DNA from: Ananas comosus
Lineage: Eukaryota; Streptophyta; Magnoliopsida; Poales; Bromeliaceae
Reading direction: 5' to 3'
NCBI RefSeq assembly: GCF_001540865.1
Contig: NC_033631.1
Location: forward strand, 7,667,050-7,731,049
DNA: 64,000 nucleotides
In this document: piece by piece, positions 46,068 through 58,164 of the stretch
Layout of the letters: each line of letters starts with the position of its first letter
Numbering within the stretch: position 1 is the first letter of the stretch
Notes under the pieces: model-generated
What the model was told of the DNA's origin: nothing
The model's database searches: none
Seen by the model: the letters and a program-made list of their open reading frames with translations, nothing else
Translations under genes and position numbers: made by a program

Positions 46068-46880
46068 CAGTGACGAAGCCAGAATTCAATCACAAGGGGG
46101 GCCAAAATATGTACAAATAAAAAGTTTAGCGGATAAATAAAATTTTAACTATTCAAAATTTTAATAAAAAAATTTAGTAATTAGATAATTAATGTTAAAA
46201 TATATTAAATTTATTTCTTTAATTTACACTCGCTTAACTTCTAATTATTTTATTTGCATTATTTCATTCAAATAATTTAAGAATTTTACTAAATCTAATA
46301 GCAATTTAGTTAGAATTTAATTTTTTTAAATTTTTGTTAATAAAATAATAACAACCAATGACTAATATCTAACAGAGCTATTAAATTTAGCATACTATTT
46401 TATTTAGTTAAATAAATTAGCTCATCAAAATAATTGGAAAGTTAAGAATGTATAAATAAAATATTTAAAGTTGAAAGGACTTATTTCAAAATGCATTATA
46501 ATTAAAAGGTTCTTAATATATTTTCAAGCACATAAGAAGAGAGAGGGAGCTCAATATTAGCACTAAAAACTTTTTACAAAATAGGCCGATATATTTTAAA
46601 ATTTAATTGAAAATATATTAACTACCAAAGAATTATAAAGTAAATATTGAAAAGTTGAAGAGGGCCATGGCTCCTTTGGGTCTATATATGGGCTGTCCCT
46701 GTGCGTAAGCCTTGGAGTCTTGGCCCACAAGCCAACAATTCTTTTCAAAAAAATTTCAATTTGGTCCCCTAAATTTACAATATTTTAATTTTTTTATTAG
46801 CTTACTAGTGGATTGTTCTCTAATTTTAAAAATGTGGGGGGGCCATGGCCATTGTCGGCCCCCACATGGCTCCGTCCCTG
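46068..46880. mobile_element. hAT-type element, CAGTGACGAAGCC ends, CTTTATAG duplication
   Basis: Left CAGTGACGAAGCCAG, right (reverse) CAGGGACGGAGCCATG. A perfect 8-bp duplication CTTTATAG flanks it (46060-46067 and 46881-46888). Subterminal GGGGGGCCAAAAT / GGGGGGGCCATGGCC words are typical of a widespread plant MITE type. It is 813 bp and non-coding. Confidence 0.87.
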
Positions 46881-46910
46881 CTTTATAGGATTATATTTCA
46901 TTAAATATAT

Positions 46911-47277
46911 GAAAAAACTTCAAATACTACACTGTGGTTTCGCACTTTCTCACTTTAGTACCTTATGGTTTAAAGTGTATCAATTCAGTACCCTGTGATT
47001 TCACTTTTCTCTTTTTGTTGCCTCCTCAGTCCTCACTTAGCATTTCGTTAAATTATATACAAAAAACTTCAGATACCCCATCTAGATTTATCGAATATTT
47101 ACTTTAGTATTTTTTAATTTTAACTATGTCGCTAATTTAATAAAAAAAAAATTAGCGTAAGGGATAATAAAAATAAAAAAAATGAAATCATGGGGTACTA
47201 AATTGATACACTTTAAATCACAGGGTACTAAAATAAAAAAAGTGCGAAACGACAAAAGTGGTATTTGAAGTTTTTCC
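46911..47277. mobile_element. Palindromic MITE, GAAAAAACTTCAAATAC ends
   Basis: Left GAAAAAACTTCAAATAC, right (reverse) GGAAAAACTTCAAATAC. The flanks TAAATATAT (46902-46910) and TAAATATAA (47278-47286) agree at 8 of 9 bases. The interior has inverted arrays of CTTTAGTACC..ATGGTTTAAAGTGTATCAA. A sister lies at 62109-63094. Confidence 0.78.
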
Positions 47278-47382
47278 TAAATATAACAATGGTTATTTTA
47301 CCAATTGGTTTTAACAAAGTTGTAAAAACTTTTAAACGTATTATATCCTTTTAGTTTAGGCTTGTTTCGTTGGAGTAGGTAT

Positions 47383-47588
47383 TTATTTATTGGATTGATT
47401 TGAGAATGGGGATCAGGGGAGCCAACAACAAGCATCAATCATATTGTTGCGTGTTGTTTTGTTGTCACGCAACGTTACTTCTGTTATGCGTTATTTATTG
47501 GATTGATTTGAGAATGGGGATCAGGGGAGCCAACAACAAGCATCAATCATATTGTTTTGTTGTCACGCAACGTTACTTCTGTTATGCG
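47383..47588. repeat. Tandem duplication, 108-bp unit plus 98-bp unit
   Basis: Unit 1 is 47383-47490 and unit 2 is 47491-47588, both starting TTATTTATTGGATTG. Unit 2 lacks ten bases (GCGTGTTGTT); otherwise they look identical, so the event is recent. Confidence 0.88.
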
Positions 47589-47644
47589 TTCCCATCGGCA
47601 TGAGCTTAGCCGCTCCCTTTCTTCTACTATTTTCTTAATTTAGG

Positions 47645-47684
<40 letters not shown>

Positions 47685-47689
<5 letters not shown>

Positions 47690-47895
47690 CGGCTATTATG
47701 CTATTAATAACAGCACTTGGTGCTACCAAGTTTTTCACCGTTAGATCTACCCTTTTGATCATTTTCACATGTTAGATCATACTATTCAACCAACCACCCA
47801 CTCAACCGTGAGAGGCACCACATCGTATCTTAGCAGCACCATCTCCTGACTTGGTGCTATTAATCAGTGATATTGCGCTATTTTAAAAACCGGAC
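47685..47895. mobile_element. MITE, AGTCCGGCTATTATGC family
   Basis: Starts AGTCCGGCTATTATGCTATT and continues GCACTTGGTGCTACCAAG, followed by CAACCAACCACCCACTCAACC. It is an inverted and diverged relative of 17587-17822, inserted after a (TA)n tract at 47650-47686. Confidence 0.6.
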
Positions 47896-48022
47896 CATGG
47901 GTAGACTAATCTGCCCGTCCCATTTCTGGTTATATAATATATCTATATGTCCGATATATATATAATATATAGGCTATATATAGTGATATATTACTGATAT
48001 AATATTATATAACCGGAGGTAA

Positions 48023-48575
48023 TAGAGTTGGGAAGGCACTATGCTATCGCGGAATCGGAGCCTTCCGTGCTTCAGCTCGTTTTCAGTGTTGCGACTTTCG
48101 AATCGTCGATCGGCTCCGTTAAACTTGATCTAGAGTATTTGAGTACCTAGAAAATAAATTTTATTATTTTTCGATATCATTTGCCTAGTGATCGAATGGG
48201 CTCAAATCAACGAATTTCAATGGCCTGTAGGGAGCCGTTTGCAAGTGAACGCTGTGTAGAAATATCCAAATCACGCTGAAATTTTGATAGAAATTTTTTA
48301 TACTATATAAAACAAAGATCAATATTTTTGATTTAAAATTTTAATGTCATATTATTACATTTTGTAATATTTTTATTTTCAGCCGTTGATTTTGAGCCCC
48401 TTCGTTCACTAGGCAAATGATATCGTAAAATCATAAAATTTATTTTCTAGGTACTTCAAATACTCTAGATCAAGTTTAACGGAGCCGATCGACGATTCGA
48501 AGGTCGCAACATCGAAAACGAAGCTGGAAGCACGAGAAGGCTCCGTGCTTCCGATAGCATAGTAGCCTCACTCTA
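48023..48575. mobile_element. MITE, TAGAGTTGGGAAGGCACTATGC family (553 bp)
   Basis: The outer ends are imperfect inverted repeats (TAGAGTTGGGAAGGCACTATG; reverse of right TAGAGTGAGGCTACTATG), each followed by GCTATCG and a GGAGCCTTC..GTGCTTC segment. The interior matches the 43716-44254 element (ATCATTTGCCTAGTGATC, GTGTAGAAATATCCAAATCA). Confidence 0.75.
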
Positions 48576-48601
48576 TATATACTATATATATATTATATAT
48601 A

Positions 48602-48604
48602 TAT

Positions 48605-48654
<50 letters not shown>

Positions 48655-48659
48655 AGAGT
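48602..48659. repeat. (GA)n microsatellite
   Basis: Interrupted GAGAGA tract between two MITEs. Confidence 0.9.
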
Positions 48660-48906
48660 TGGACTGGGCTACTATTAGTAGCAAAAACCCATTGTTGCTA
48701 CCAGTTTTTTAGCCTTTGGATCAACTTTTGCATTATTTCTAACATTGGATTAAATACTATAACCACAGTGGCGGGACTATTCAACCCTAGGGGACCACCT
48801 CAATTCTAACCGGACTAATATTATCCTGACCCTACAATTTTCATCCAATGGTTAAAATTTGATAGCAAAAAGAGCGTTTTATATTAATAGTATTCCACCG
48901 TAATTC
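48659..48906. mobile_element. MITE, inverted copy of 43430-43676
   Basis: Starts TTGGACTGGGCTACTATTAG, ends TATTAATAGTATTCCACC. The interior includes GTTGAATAGT-type and CCTAGGGGACCACC words shared with the sister copy. Bounded by a (GA)n tract and (TA)n. Confidence 0.68.
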
Positions 48907-48968
48907 TATATATATATAGTATATATATATTATATATATATAGTATATATATATATATATATATATAA

Positions 48969-49182
48969 TTGAGCTAGAATACTTTTAGAAGTATCACCCT
49001 TTTGATGCATTTAGGTTTTTAGCATTGGATCTACTCCTTGATTTACTAATAACCATTGATCAAACACTATTCTACCTACCACCACCTACCACCATCATCT
49101 CAACCTACATTTATCCATCCAAGGTTAAAAACTCAAAAGCACGAACCTCTTGATGCTTTTGAGAGTATTCTAGCTCAGCTCT
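48969..49182. mobile_element. MITE, TTGAGCTAGAATACTTTTAG family
   Basis: Left TTGAGCTAGAATACTTTTAG, right GAGAGTATTCTAGCTCAG, inverted. It contains CTACCACCACCTACC and matches 26660-26886. Flanked by (TA)n. Confidence 0.72.
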
Positions 49183-50739
49183 ATAGGTTCACGTATGTAT
49201 AGTATATAGTATATATATATATATATATAGGTATATAGCGATAGGGTATAGGATATTATATATGATACTTTTAAAAGCATTAAGCATTAAGTTTTTCCCT
49301 ATTATTCTACCCCTAAAACCTACAAGCACCACCATGGCTCGGTGGTTTTAGAAGCATAAGAGCTCAATTTTGTATAGAGTCCGGTTATGATGTTTTTAAA
49401 ATCGCCAAGCACTTGGTATGACTAATCGCACCCCTTATATCATGCATACTATTCCACCAAAGTCTTTCAAACCATCTGCCCAAAATGTTTAAATCTAATT
49501 ATTATTATTATTATTATTATTATGGAATCCTCTTATATACACAATAACAATTCATTTCCATCCGATGGAAAACTATTGGGATGTCACAACCAAACACCCA
49601 CTCAATCCTAAGGAATCATTATTATTCTAATCCCACAAATCTTTATTCGAAGACCGAAAATCCTACTGAGACCATTATTATAGATTCTTCGGGAATCCTA
49701 CGAGACCATTATTATAGATTTGATTAATATTTCTGCGGTCCTACTAGAAAGCAGAAAAAATATCTATATATGCTATTGCCGAAACTCCTGCTGTAATCAC
49801 TAGTTAGTTTTGTAATTGTTACCAAAAAGAGTGACCTAAAGAGTGAGAGTAGAGCCCTCGGCTTCTTGGGTCTCAGGGCTTCTGAGTCTCGGGTTACAAG
49901 TAATAAGTTCAGCTGGAGTTACTGGGTCTAGAAGCCTACAAAACAAAACATAGGGGGAGAAAAAAAAAAATAAATAAATAAATAAATAAATGAAAAAGTT
50001 TGATGAGCGTAACCGCAAAGCAAATCAACAGATCCTGTTGCTTTATCTTTCCTGAACAATATTAATTAACATATTAGCGTACATGGAACAATCGAATTAC
50101 AAGGTAGCTAGTGAATTTATACACAAGGCTCCCACTCATTCCCTGTTCTAAGCCCTAAAATTAGACATTAAAATGGATCTTTCATATAGAAAAGGGTGAG
50201 GAATAGAATGTTGTAAATATATTATTATTGCCATAAAACAACAAATCATACCATCTAAAATCTAAAATTTCGGTTTTAGTGCTCAGCTTGTGGACTTTTT
50301 TTTGGGTCCAAGGTTAAGCTACACCATTAATTAGCCCCCAAATTATATAACATTTGCTTGCAAATAATTTTCACGTTGAAAATTCCATCACTACTTATTT
50401 GATAAAAAGTCAGAACTATAGTAATCTTTTATTTATTTTTTTATTTTATCAAAAGCCTTAGAAATATAGTTTCTTTTTTTTTTTTGTCTTATTAAAAAGT
50501 TTCATATTAGCACATAAGAGGGTAAAAAAACGTTACGGCAGTTGACTTTTAATCTTATTTTTCTATCTGTCTCTCACCCTCCAAATCCAATAATTGACTT
50601 TGCCATCACCCTAGACGAAATCAATTACGCATTTTCAAAAAGTGGAGTTACGGACAAATTTAATTTACAATGAATAAAACAAAGAAAATGAGCATTTGCA
50701 GCCGACAACAACTTCGGCCCTCTCCACTTTGGATGAAAT
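49183..50739. other. MITE fragments and AT-rich intergenic DNA
   Basis: 49245-49450 holds two degraded MITE ends (GATACTTTTAAAAGCATTAAG and AGTCCGGTTATGATG). (ATT)n lies at 49499-49523 and (AAAT)n at 49965-49991. No gene was seen. Confidence 0.5.
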
Positions 50740-51203
50740 TAGGGATGTCAACGGGTCAAATTCAAGGCGAATTTTTAAAAACCCGAACGCAACTCCAAAC
50801 CCTAAACCTGAATCCAAACACAAAACCGAATCCGACGGATTTTAAAAATCTATATCCAAACATGGATCCGACCAAAAATCCGAAACCCGAACCCGAACCC
50901 GAAAATCGAAACCCGAAACAATTATTTCTCTTTTCAATATTTCAAAATTATATTACATTAAATCAAAATTTTTAAAATGCAAATTTAAAATAACATCAAT
51001 TATACATAATGTAAAAGAAATTCAGATTCGGGTCGGGTTCGGGTACAAGTACAATCCAAATCCATATTCAAATCCAAATCCAACTTGTTTTTGTTTTCGA
51101 TACCCATACCCGAAACTATATCTATTTAGCATTGGTTAAATCCACTTTGTTCAGGTTCGGATTCGGATAAAATTTCGGATATCCGTATCCATTGACACCC
51201 CCA
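50740..51203. mobile_element. hAT-type element, TAGGGATGTCAACGGG ends
   Basis: Left TAGGGATGTCAACGGG, right CCATTGACACCCCCA. Flanks GATGAAAT (50732-50739) and GATGAAAC (51204-51211) agree at 7 of 8. Subterminal AACCCGAACCCGAAC-type words are numerous. It is 464 bp and non-coding; a frame of 101 codons across it is only the word array. Confidence 0.8.
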
Positions 51204-51900
51204 GATGAAACAAGCATACCCTAATTCCTAGAGTTTGATTTGTTACGTTAGAGGGCTTTTCGAAACCTTTCAATCTTATTCCCACTACCAGTTTCTGTCA
51301 CTCATACAAGGCGGAAAAAAAAAAAAAAAAAAAAAAAACCAACAAGTGCATTAACTACCTGTGTGCATGTCAAAATATCCTTTGTTTGTTAACTAACAGG
51401 TGTGTTAACTGCACATTATTGTTGTTAGAAACAGTTCTTGACATGTTTAGGAACAGTATCTTGGCATGCCATGTCAGATTTTCAACTCCTTGGATGACGA
51501 AAGTAGACGACGGCATTAAGATTACATCGTTTTAGAAGAAGGTCCAGCCCTCTTTAAGCAACAATCAATGTTTAGGGAGAGAAATAGCCGCTCGAGAAAA
51601 TAACAAGGAAACAGCATTCCAGTAGCAGGAGCAAACAAAAAGTAGGCCATCTAAAAGAAATGAAAATGACACGGGGGGGAGAATAATACAGCGGCTGAAC
51701 GATGCAGTCCGATAGAAATCTCGTGGAAATATCAGGAAGTAAAAGGCTTTACTTAAACATGTAATAGACTACAACATAGAGAGAGAGAAAATGCCCTAAA
51801 GAGACCCTTAGATCCTAAGAGTATAGAGAAGGGCCCTAATAAGTTGCAACTAACCATTTTAGGGGTTCGCAGTTCACACTTGCACTGATCACAAGCCCTG
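51204..51900. other. 3' flank of the Aux/IAA gene
   Basis: Contains a poly-A run at 51315-51338. The bases nearest 51900 are probably the 3' UTR of the - strand gene. Confidence 0.45.
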
Positions 51901-54900
51901 TCAGATCTGGCTCTTCTTCTCTGCGGCCCTTGGAGCTGCAAAAAAAAGATTCGATAAAACTCACAAAAAGAACAACTAGCTAATGCTTTTTAACAGAAAA
52001 CAAAATGAGTGACTTTCCTAGGTCGTAAAAGTCGAATCATATCAATTTCGACACTTGTAGGATAAGTTATTGATAGCTAAAGTAAATACAATCAGTTAAA
52101 TCGACATTCAAGACTTTACTTCTGAGGGATAAATTACGATGCATCATTGGATACGAATTGGTGCGTAAGGGTCAAGCATTAGGAAAAATGATACACATAA
52201 TGGTAATAAAGGAGATGTGAGCATACCATTTCCAGTAGCATCTGGCCCCTTGCTGATCCTCAACTTACGGCATGAATTTGTGAACATACTGCATTTTGAA
52301 AAGCATGGAAACTCAGTTATCACATCACAAATGTAATAATTTGGTATACCAGTTATCACATCATAAATGTAATAATTTGGTACAAAGCGAAAGAAACCAT
52401 ACCCAGTGTACTATTTACCCTATAGATATGGGAATAAAATTGTAACCGAAAAAAACAGCAGTTTAACACGAGTAATAGTCCGAGTAGGTTGAAGAATGCA
52501 TGTTGAACATGTTCTGAAGTTCTTATTTGTTTTCTTTTTCATTTTTACGGAAGGGTTTTAGGGAGGCTGAAGTTTCAAATTAGTATGAGCCCAGAATTTT
52601 CTTAGTCTTAACTAGGAAAGATCTAAATAAAGCTCCAGGACCCTTAACTAGAAGAATCAAGCTAGCAGGGGCACATCTGATTCATCTATGAGTTATTTTT
52701 CTTTTCTTAATATCTTTTAATCTGTTAGTAGATGACATATATTAGAGTTAGCTATGTTCCTTCAGAAGATTGTGTGACTTTTTCTACTCCCTGTATACAG
52801 TTTTGATTCTTCAAAAGTCTTGGTGAGCTATCAACTAACATTAAAAGAAGGAACTCAAACTATAGAAACTGCCATAACCAAAACTCTAGCAGTTCAGTCC
52901 AAAAACCAAAATTGATCAGATATTTCAAGCCATACAGTCTCAGACAAAACTTCCTTAACTGTAACTGAAACCAAGCTTCTGCTGGTACCGATCTGAAACT
53001 AGTTTTAAATCAGAAAGTAATTCTAAACTGAAACAATCTAGTTTTTGTGAGAATATTTCTAAAGAAAATTTGACTTTAAGCATTTATTCAAATTGGTCAA
53101 GACTAGCTTACAATGTCAAATTTTGTACATCAATTGGTCATGTCTATTACTTGTTTTACATACTTTAATCTATTCAATACACCACACCAAACATATCAGC
53201 TACTTTTCTCGTTAAAAGTGCCATATGACATCACTTTTATATCGGAATATGATGAGAACTCAAATTTGTTTTGAGTATTTTAATTCTTTGAAAACCTTGG
53301 GATCTTTCTTATCACCATCCAAAACTATTGAAACACTAGAAACTGCCAAAACTATAAGTTTAGAAGCCTAGATAGAAACCGTGATTTTGAACAGACAAAT
53401 ATTCATCACAACTAAATTCGAAAGTGGACCAAAAAACAAAGAGTGCCAAGTTATGGTACTCACTCCCATGGAACATCACCAACAAGCATCCAATCACCAT
53501 CTTTGTCTTCATAAGTGAGGACATATTTAGAGTCCTTAATAGCATCCATCATCAGATTCTCAGTTGGCCCATCCCTACCTGAAATTCCACGAGAACAACC
53601 TTGGTCAGAAAAGTCACAATCACATAAAGAAAATGTCAGAGTTTGGTCACACCCTAACATGCGTCATGATTCTTCAAGGGTTTGTGATGCCTCCAATGAT
53701 TACATTACCACTACTCGTGCTCCTATCTTACCATTTATAAACTACTAACACTTCATTAATGCTCATAACCATATTACAATGAAAAGAGGGCTCTTATCTT
53801 CTTTAGGCCTACAATTATATGTAATCCTAATATGATAGGAAAATCAAACGAGGAAAGGATAATCTCAAAGATACTCATAATCTAATAAAATATTTATTAT
53901 AATAAAAACTTCTCTAACCTAATAAATAGAATAATCCTAATCAAATAAGGAAAAGGTTAGATATCCAAGAAGAGCTCGGATTCATGATCATAACGATTTC
54001 CTACCCTTGAGCCACACCTTGTCCTCAAGGTGTGTACCGATGTAGCGTAATAACTGGTGATGAAGCCCGACCGATCATCTACGAGTGACAGGCTCAAGAA
54101 CTTAAGATGACACATCAATGTTGTTAAATTATATGAAACAACCATCGTTCTCCAAAAGTTTTAAGCTACTAGAGATTGATGTTTTAAATATTTATATTCA
54201 ACACTCCCCCTCATGTTTGGTATCAAAACTTTTTGATAGACCCAAGACGTGGACTTAAATTAAATAGGAGAAAATTAAATAATGCTAGGGGGACTCGAAC
54301 TCAGGACCTTCTGCTCCAGTACCATGTTAAAGAATAGGAAACAACCAGACCTCATGCTCCAGTACCATGTTAAAGAATAGGAAACAACCATTGTTCTCCA
54401 AAAGCTTAAGCTACTAAAAAGCGGTGTTTTATATTTATATATTTAACAAATGTCATAAGATATAATAGCTTCATCAAAAGCCTTCAAAAAAACTGATCAT
54501 TTTTGTGGCAGAATGTTGGAGGTATGAGTTTGCTTGTAATTCTGAAGAGTCTAATGATGGTGATGGTGGTGAAATTGAAACTGTCGGCGATGATGGTGGT
54601 AGGATCGAATTAGCTCTATCTAAGACTAGCAATAGAGTTGAATAGATAGGAGGTGCTGGTGCCAAGGATATCGAACTGGTGTCTTAGAACCATTGCCATG
54701 AACAAACATCTCTTTACCGTCTTTGTTGCCGATGATCTCTAATATAAAAGGATCACACGCTATTTGTTTACTTGAGCCCCACCTCGGCGACCTGGGGTTT
54801 CACAGAAGCAGTCATTAACTGAGAGTCTGGTTGTGACGAAGAAATTACCTATAGATTAAAGGTTGTCATCAATATTGTTGAGATTATTCATTATTTTGCC

Positions 54901-57900
54901 CATGATAGTGCGTATCTAGTTCTATTGCTGCTGCAAGTCCCATGTTTAGTCATTCCTCTCTTCAGACCACATGTTATCATTGATTTTCTCACCATCTAAA
55001 AATTCATCATTACGGGATGGCACAGTATGTTTTCCAAGATCTTTCTCGAGTCACATGAAACTAAAGTTCTTCCTTTTCATAATTGTTTAGATTAAGAACC
55101 AAGGATGGAACGCCTCTGCAGTTTTTGTCTTCTTCTTCAACTTCTCGTGAACGATGTCGTGGAAGATACTGCCCGCAGATCAAACTGCTTTGATACCAAT
55201 TGATAGGGTTTGGTCACACCGTAACACGTGTCGCGATTCGTCGGCCAATCATGATGCCTCCGATGATTATGTTGCCGCTACTCTTGCGCCTATCTTACCA
55301 TTAAAAAACTACTAAAACTTTATTAATGTACATAACAATGTAACAATGAACAGAGAGGCCCTGTATTTATAGGCCTTCAATTATAGGTAATTCTAATATG
55401 ATCAGAAAATCAAATAAGGAAAGGCTGATTTCAAAGATACTCCCTATCTAATAAAATATTTATGATATAATAACTTTCCTAATCTGATAAATAGAATAAT
55501 CCTAGTCTAGTAAGGAAAAGACTAGATATCCAAGATTGGGTTCAGATTCATGATCATAGGGGAAAACAAATATACAAAGAATTTTTGTGGCAGCTAAAAA
55601 GCTTCAAACTACAAGTGAACTAAAAGCTATAGAACAAACTAAGCATTCTTATTCCTACTAATGGCCAAGAGGAAAGAGGATTTCAACTTTGCGAGTGACA
55701 CAAAAGAAAAGAAGGGTTCCTAATGCAACTGTTCCCCCTCTTTCCAATTCCCACACGAAGGAAGGAAAGTAAGAAGTCTCACTCACCTCAAAAGTTGCAA
55801 TTACATTATTCGTATGCATAAATCAAAACGAACAGTAAGAGCTTGTCTTTCTGCAATAGAAGCTTTCCCCATACTAGCGTATAAAGGTAGGAACAAATGA
55901 AATTTTATTGCTATTTGCGCACTAAAATGCAAGGATTGATTCTTAAGAAACATAGAGAGACAATTCTCTGGTAGCAATACAAACCAATTCCTTTCCACTG
56001 TAACATTTAAAAAATAAGAATTATATTGGAAGCACAAAGCATCCAAAGATAGATAATAAAACAATGGGGACAGGCACCCTTAAGAGCTCACGGCTAATGT
56101 AAGGAGGAAGAAAACAACTACTGTGATTTGCATTCTAATTTTGTCAGTTACTACTTGAGTTATCATCACAATCGAGAACCCACTATAGTTGATCAAACCA
56201 TAAAAGTATCTATATTCTGTGGAACACGCTATTGCATCTGAATACAGTATTTTATGCCTCAATTTTCCAAAGCATAAGAAATGAAAAATTATTGCTAGAT
56301 TACCAAAATAAAAAGGCAGCAGCAAAACAAAAAAATTACAGAATGATTGGGAATAACCATGCTTACCAACAAGAAAGCAGCTGAACATCTTTTCAAGCGC
56401 CAGGGAAAGCTCTTTATAGTTGAAGTATGTTCTGAGATCCACTTTTCTAAGATATGGGGCTCCATCCATGCTTACCTTAACATAAAGGCATTCTTGCCCT
56501 TGTTTTCCTTCAGCTTCTTCTTTGTTCTTTTGTGGACTTAAAGCCATTGTATTCTTCCGGTAATTACGAATGGGTGGCCAACCAACGACCTGTGCCCTGT
56601 TAAGTAGTGAATAATCTGCTTAGAAAATCCTTATGAAATGAACTGGAACATTTTATAGTTACGTAGTAAATGTAGACATAATCTTCACAAACAAAAGCTA
56701 ACCAAATTTCTTAAAATTGAATTTCATTCGTAGCTCCCAGAATCTGGAAATCATTGCTGGAAGAAAATTATTCATTTAAAGGTGATAGGTTGCTGGATTC
56801 TGCTGATTAAAACTTGATAAGAATTAAGCAATGCAAAGTAGAAGAAAAGAAAAAAACATCTTCAAAAATAGTGAAAACATGCTGAGTTCCCGATGGTCCA
56901 AGGAGAATGCTGAGAAAGGCACGCAACTAAAATAACATTAATACAGTCATAGAAGTGAAACATCGAAGTATACATAATATCAGCAAAAACATCATAAACT
57001 CAAACTTTTCTCAAAAAAGCCTTCATCGTCCAGGGTTAGCCATATGAATCCATAGATTATTAGGATTAGTCACATAAACCTTCCTTTGTCATCTATCCCA
57101 ATCTAAGCTATCTATCTTCTATCCTAAACAAGCTGCAATAGAAAATTTCCTAATCAATTCTAAGGAAGCTATTTCACGCCTCCCTCTCATCTTATAGCAT
57201 CACCTACCTGGATTAAATTGTTTTCAATGGCCAAGATGATCTCATAATCTTTTTGCTGTATGTAATCGTATAATCCAGATGATCATATCTCATTCTGTCT
57301 TCAATTGAAGCCATTCTATCTTCAAGCGAATATGACCTTTTCTATTTCTATAACTATTTGTATAACCACCCATTAGCCTGAAGCTTTTCGGTTCAGCTGC
57401 GCTCCTTCAATGAGCACTTTGTTTCATAAGGACCCATATATTCCATCTCATGTAGCAGAGTACATGTAAGGCATTTTTAACCTTTATGGTGCTTCCATTT
57501 TGTTCCAATTTCATCTCTAAGACATTAATCTTATATCTTGGTAGTTGATACTCCATAAACTAGTAATCATAGATAGACAAATTTCTTATTCCTGGGGATA
57601 GCATGCTGACAAATTTTCCTCAAAGTTTCATCTCTCACCCTAATCCTACTGATATTAAACTTTTTACGTGTTCAGTTAGGCCCCTTGTCTTGGAACCTCT
57701 ACATTAGAGAACTCATCACCATTGCTCTCATTTTATCTGTTACGATAAACGCACAAACATAAACAAAAATGGCGAACGAAAAATAGACAAACCACAAACA
57801 GAAAAAGAAGAACAAACAGATTTACGTGGAAAACCCTTTGCAGGGAAAAACCACGGGCGAGAGAGAAGAGAACTTCACTATCAAAAAGGGAATACAATGT

Positions 57901-58128
57901 TCGAAGTACAACCGGCCACAATCAGTCGCCTCTAGGGCAAAAAACAAGAAATTATATATATATACAAATTATATATATAATTTGTATTTTAATGTTGAGT
58001 TCCGTCATCTTTCTCACTCTCTCCTCTTTATCCATGGCAATAGTGAGACCTTCGGCAGCGGTGACGTTGAAGGTGAAGCCCTTGGTTGCAGCAAAAAGGA
58101 GGTACGCCGCACGTGCCGCAGCCAAGGC

Positions 58129-58164
<36 letters not shown>

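Noticed and set aside
51753..51941. 62-codon - strand frame ending the Aux/IAA region as a separate small gene
   Set aside because: The first 35 bases are the last Aux/IAA exon in a different frame; the rest is 3' UTR.
54285..54335. tRNA-Met gene
   Set aside because: A- and B-box-like words are present, but there is no closed cloverleaf and the sequence is repeated; better explained as a SINE-like remnant.
56080..56547. 155-codon - strand frame as a complete gene
   Set aside because: Its first half is Aux/IAA exon 2 (domain III); the rest is translated intron 2 after the GTAAGC donor.
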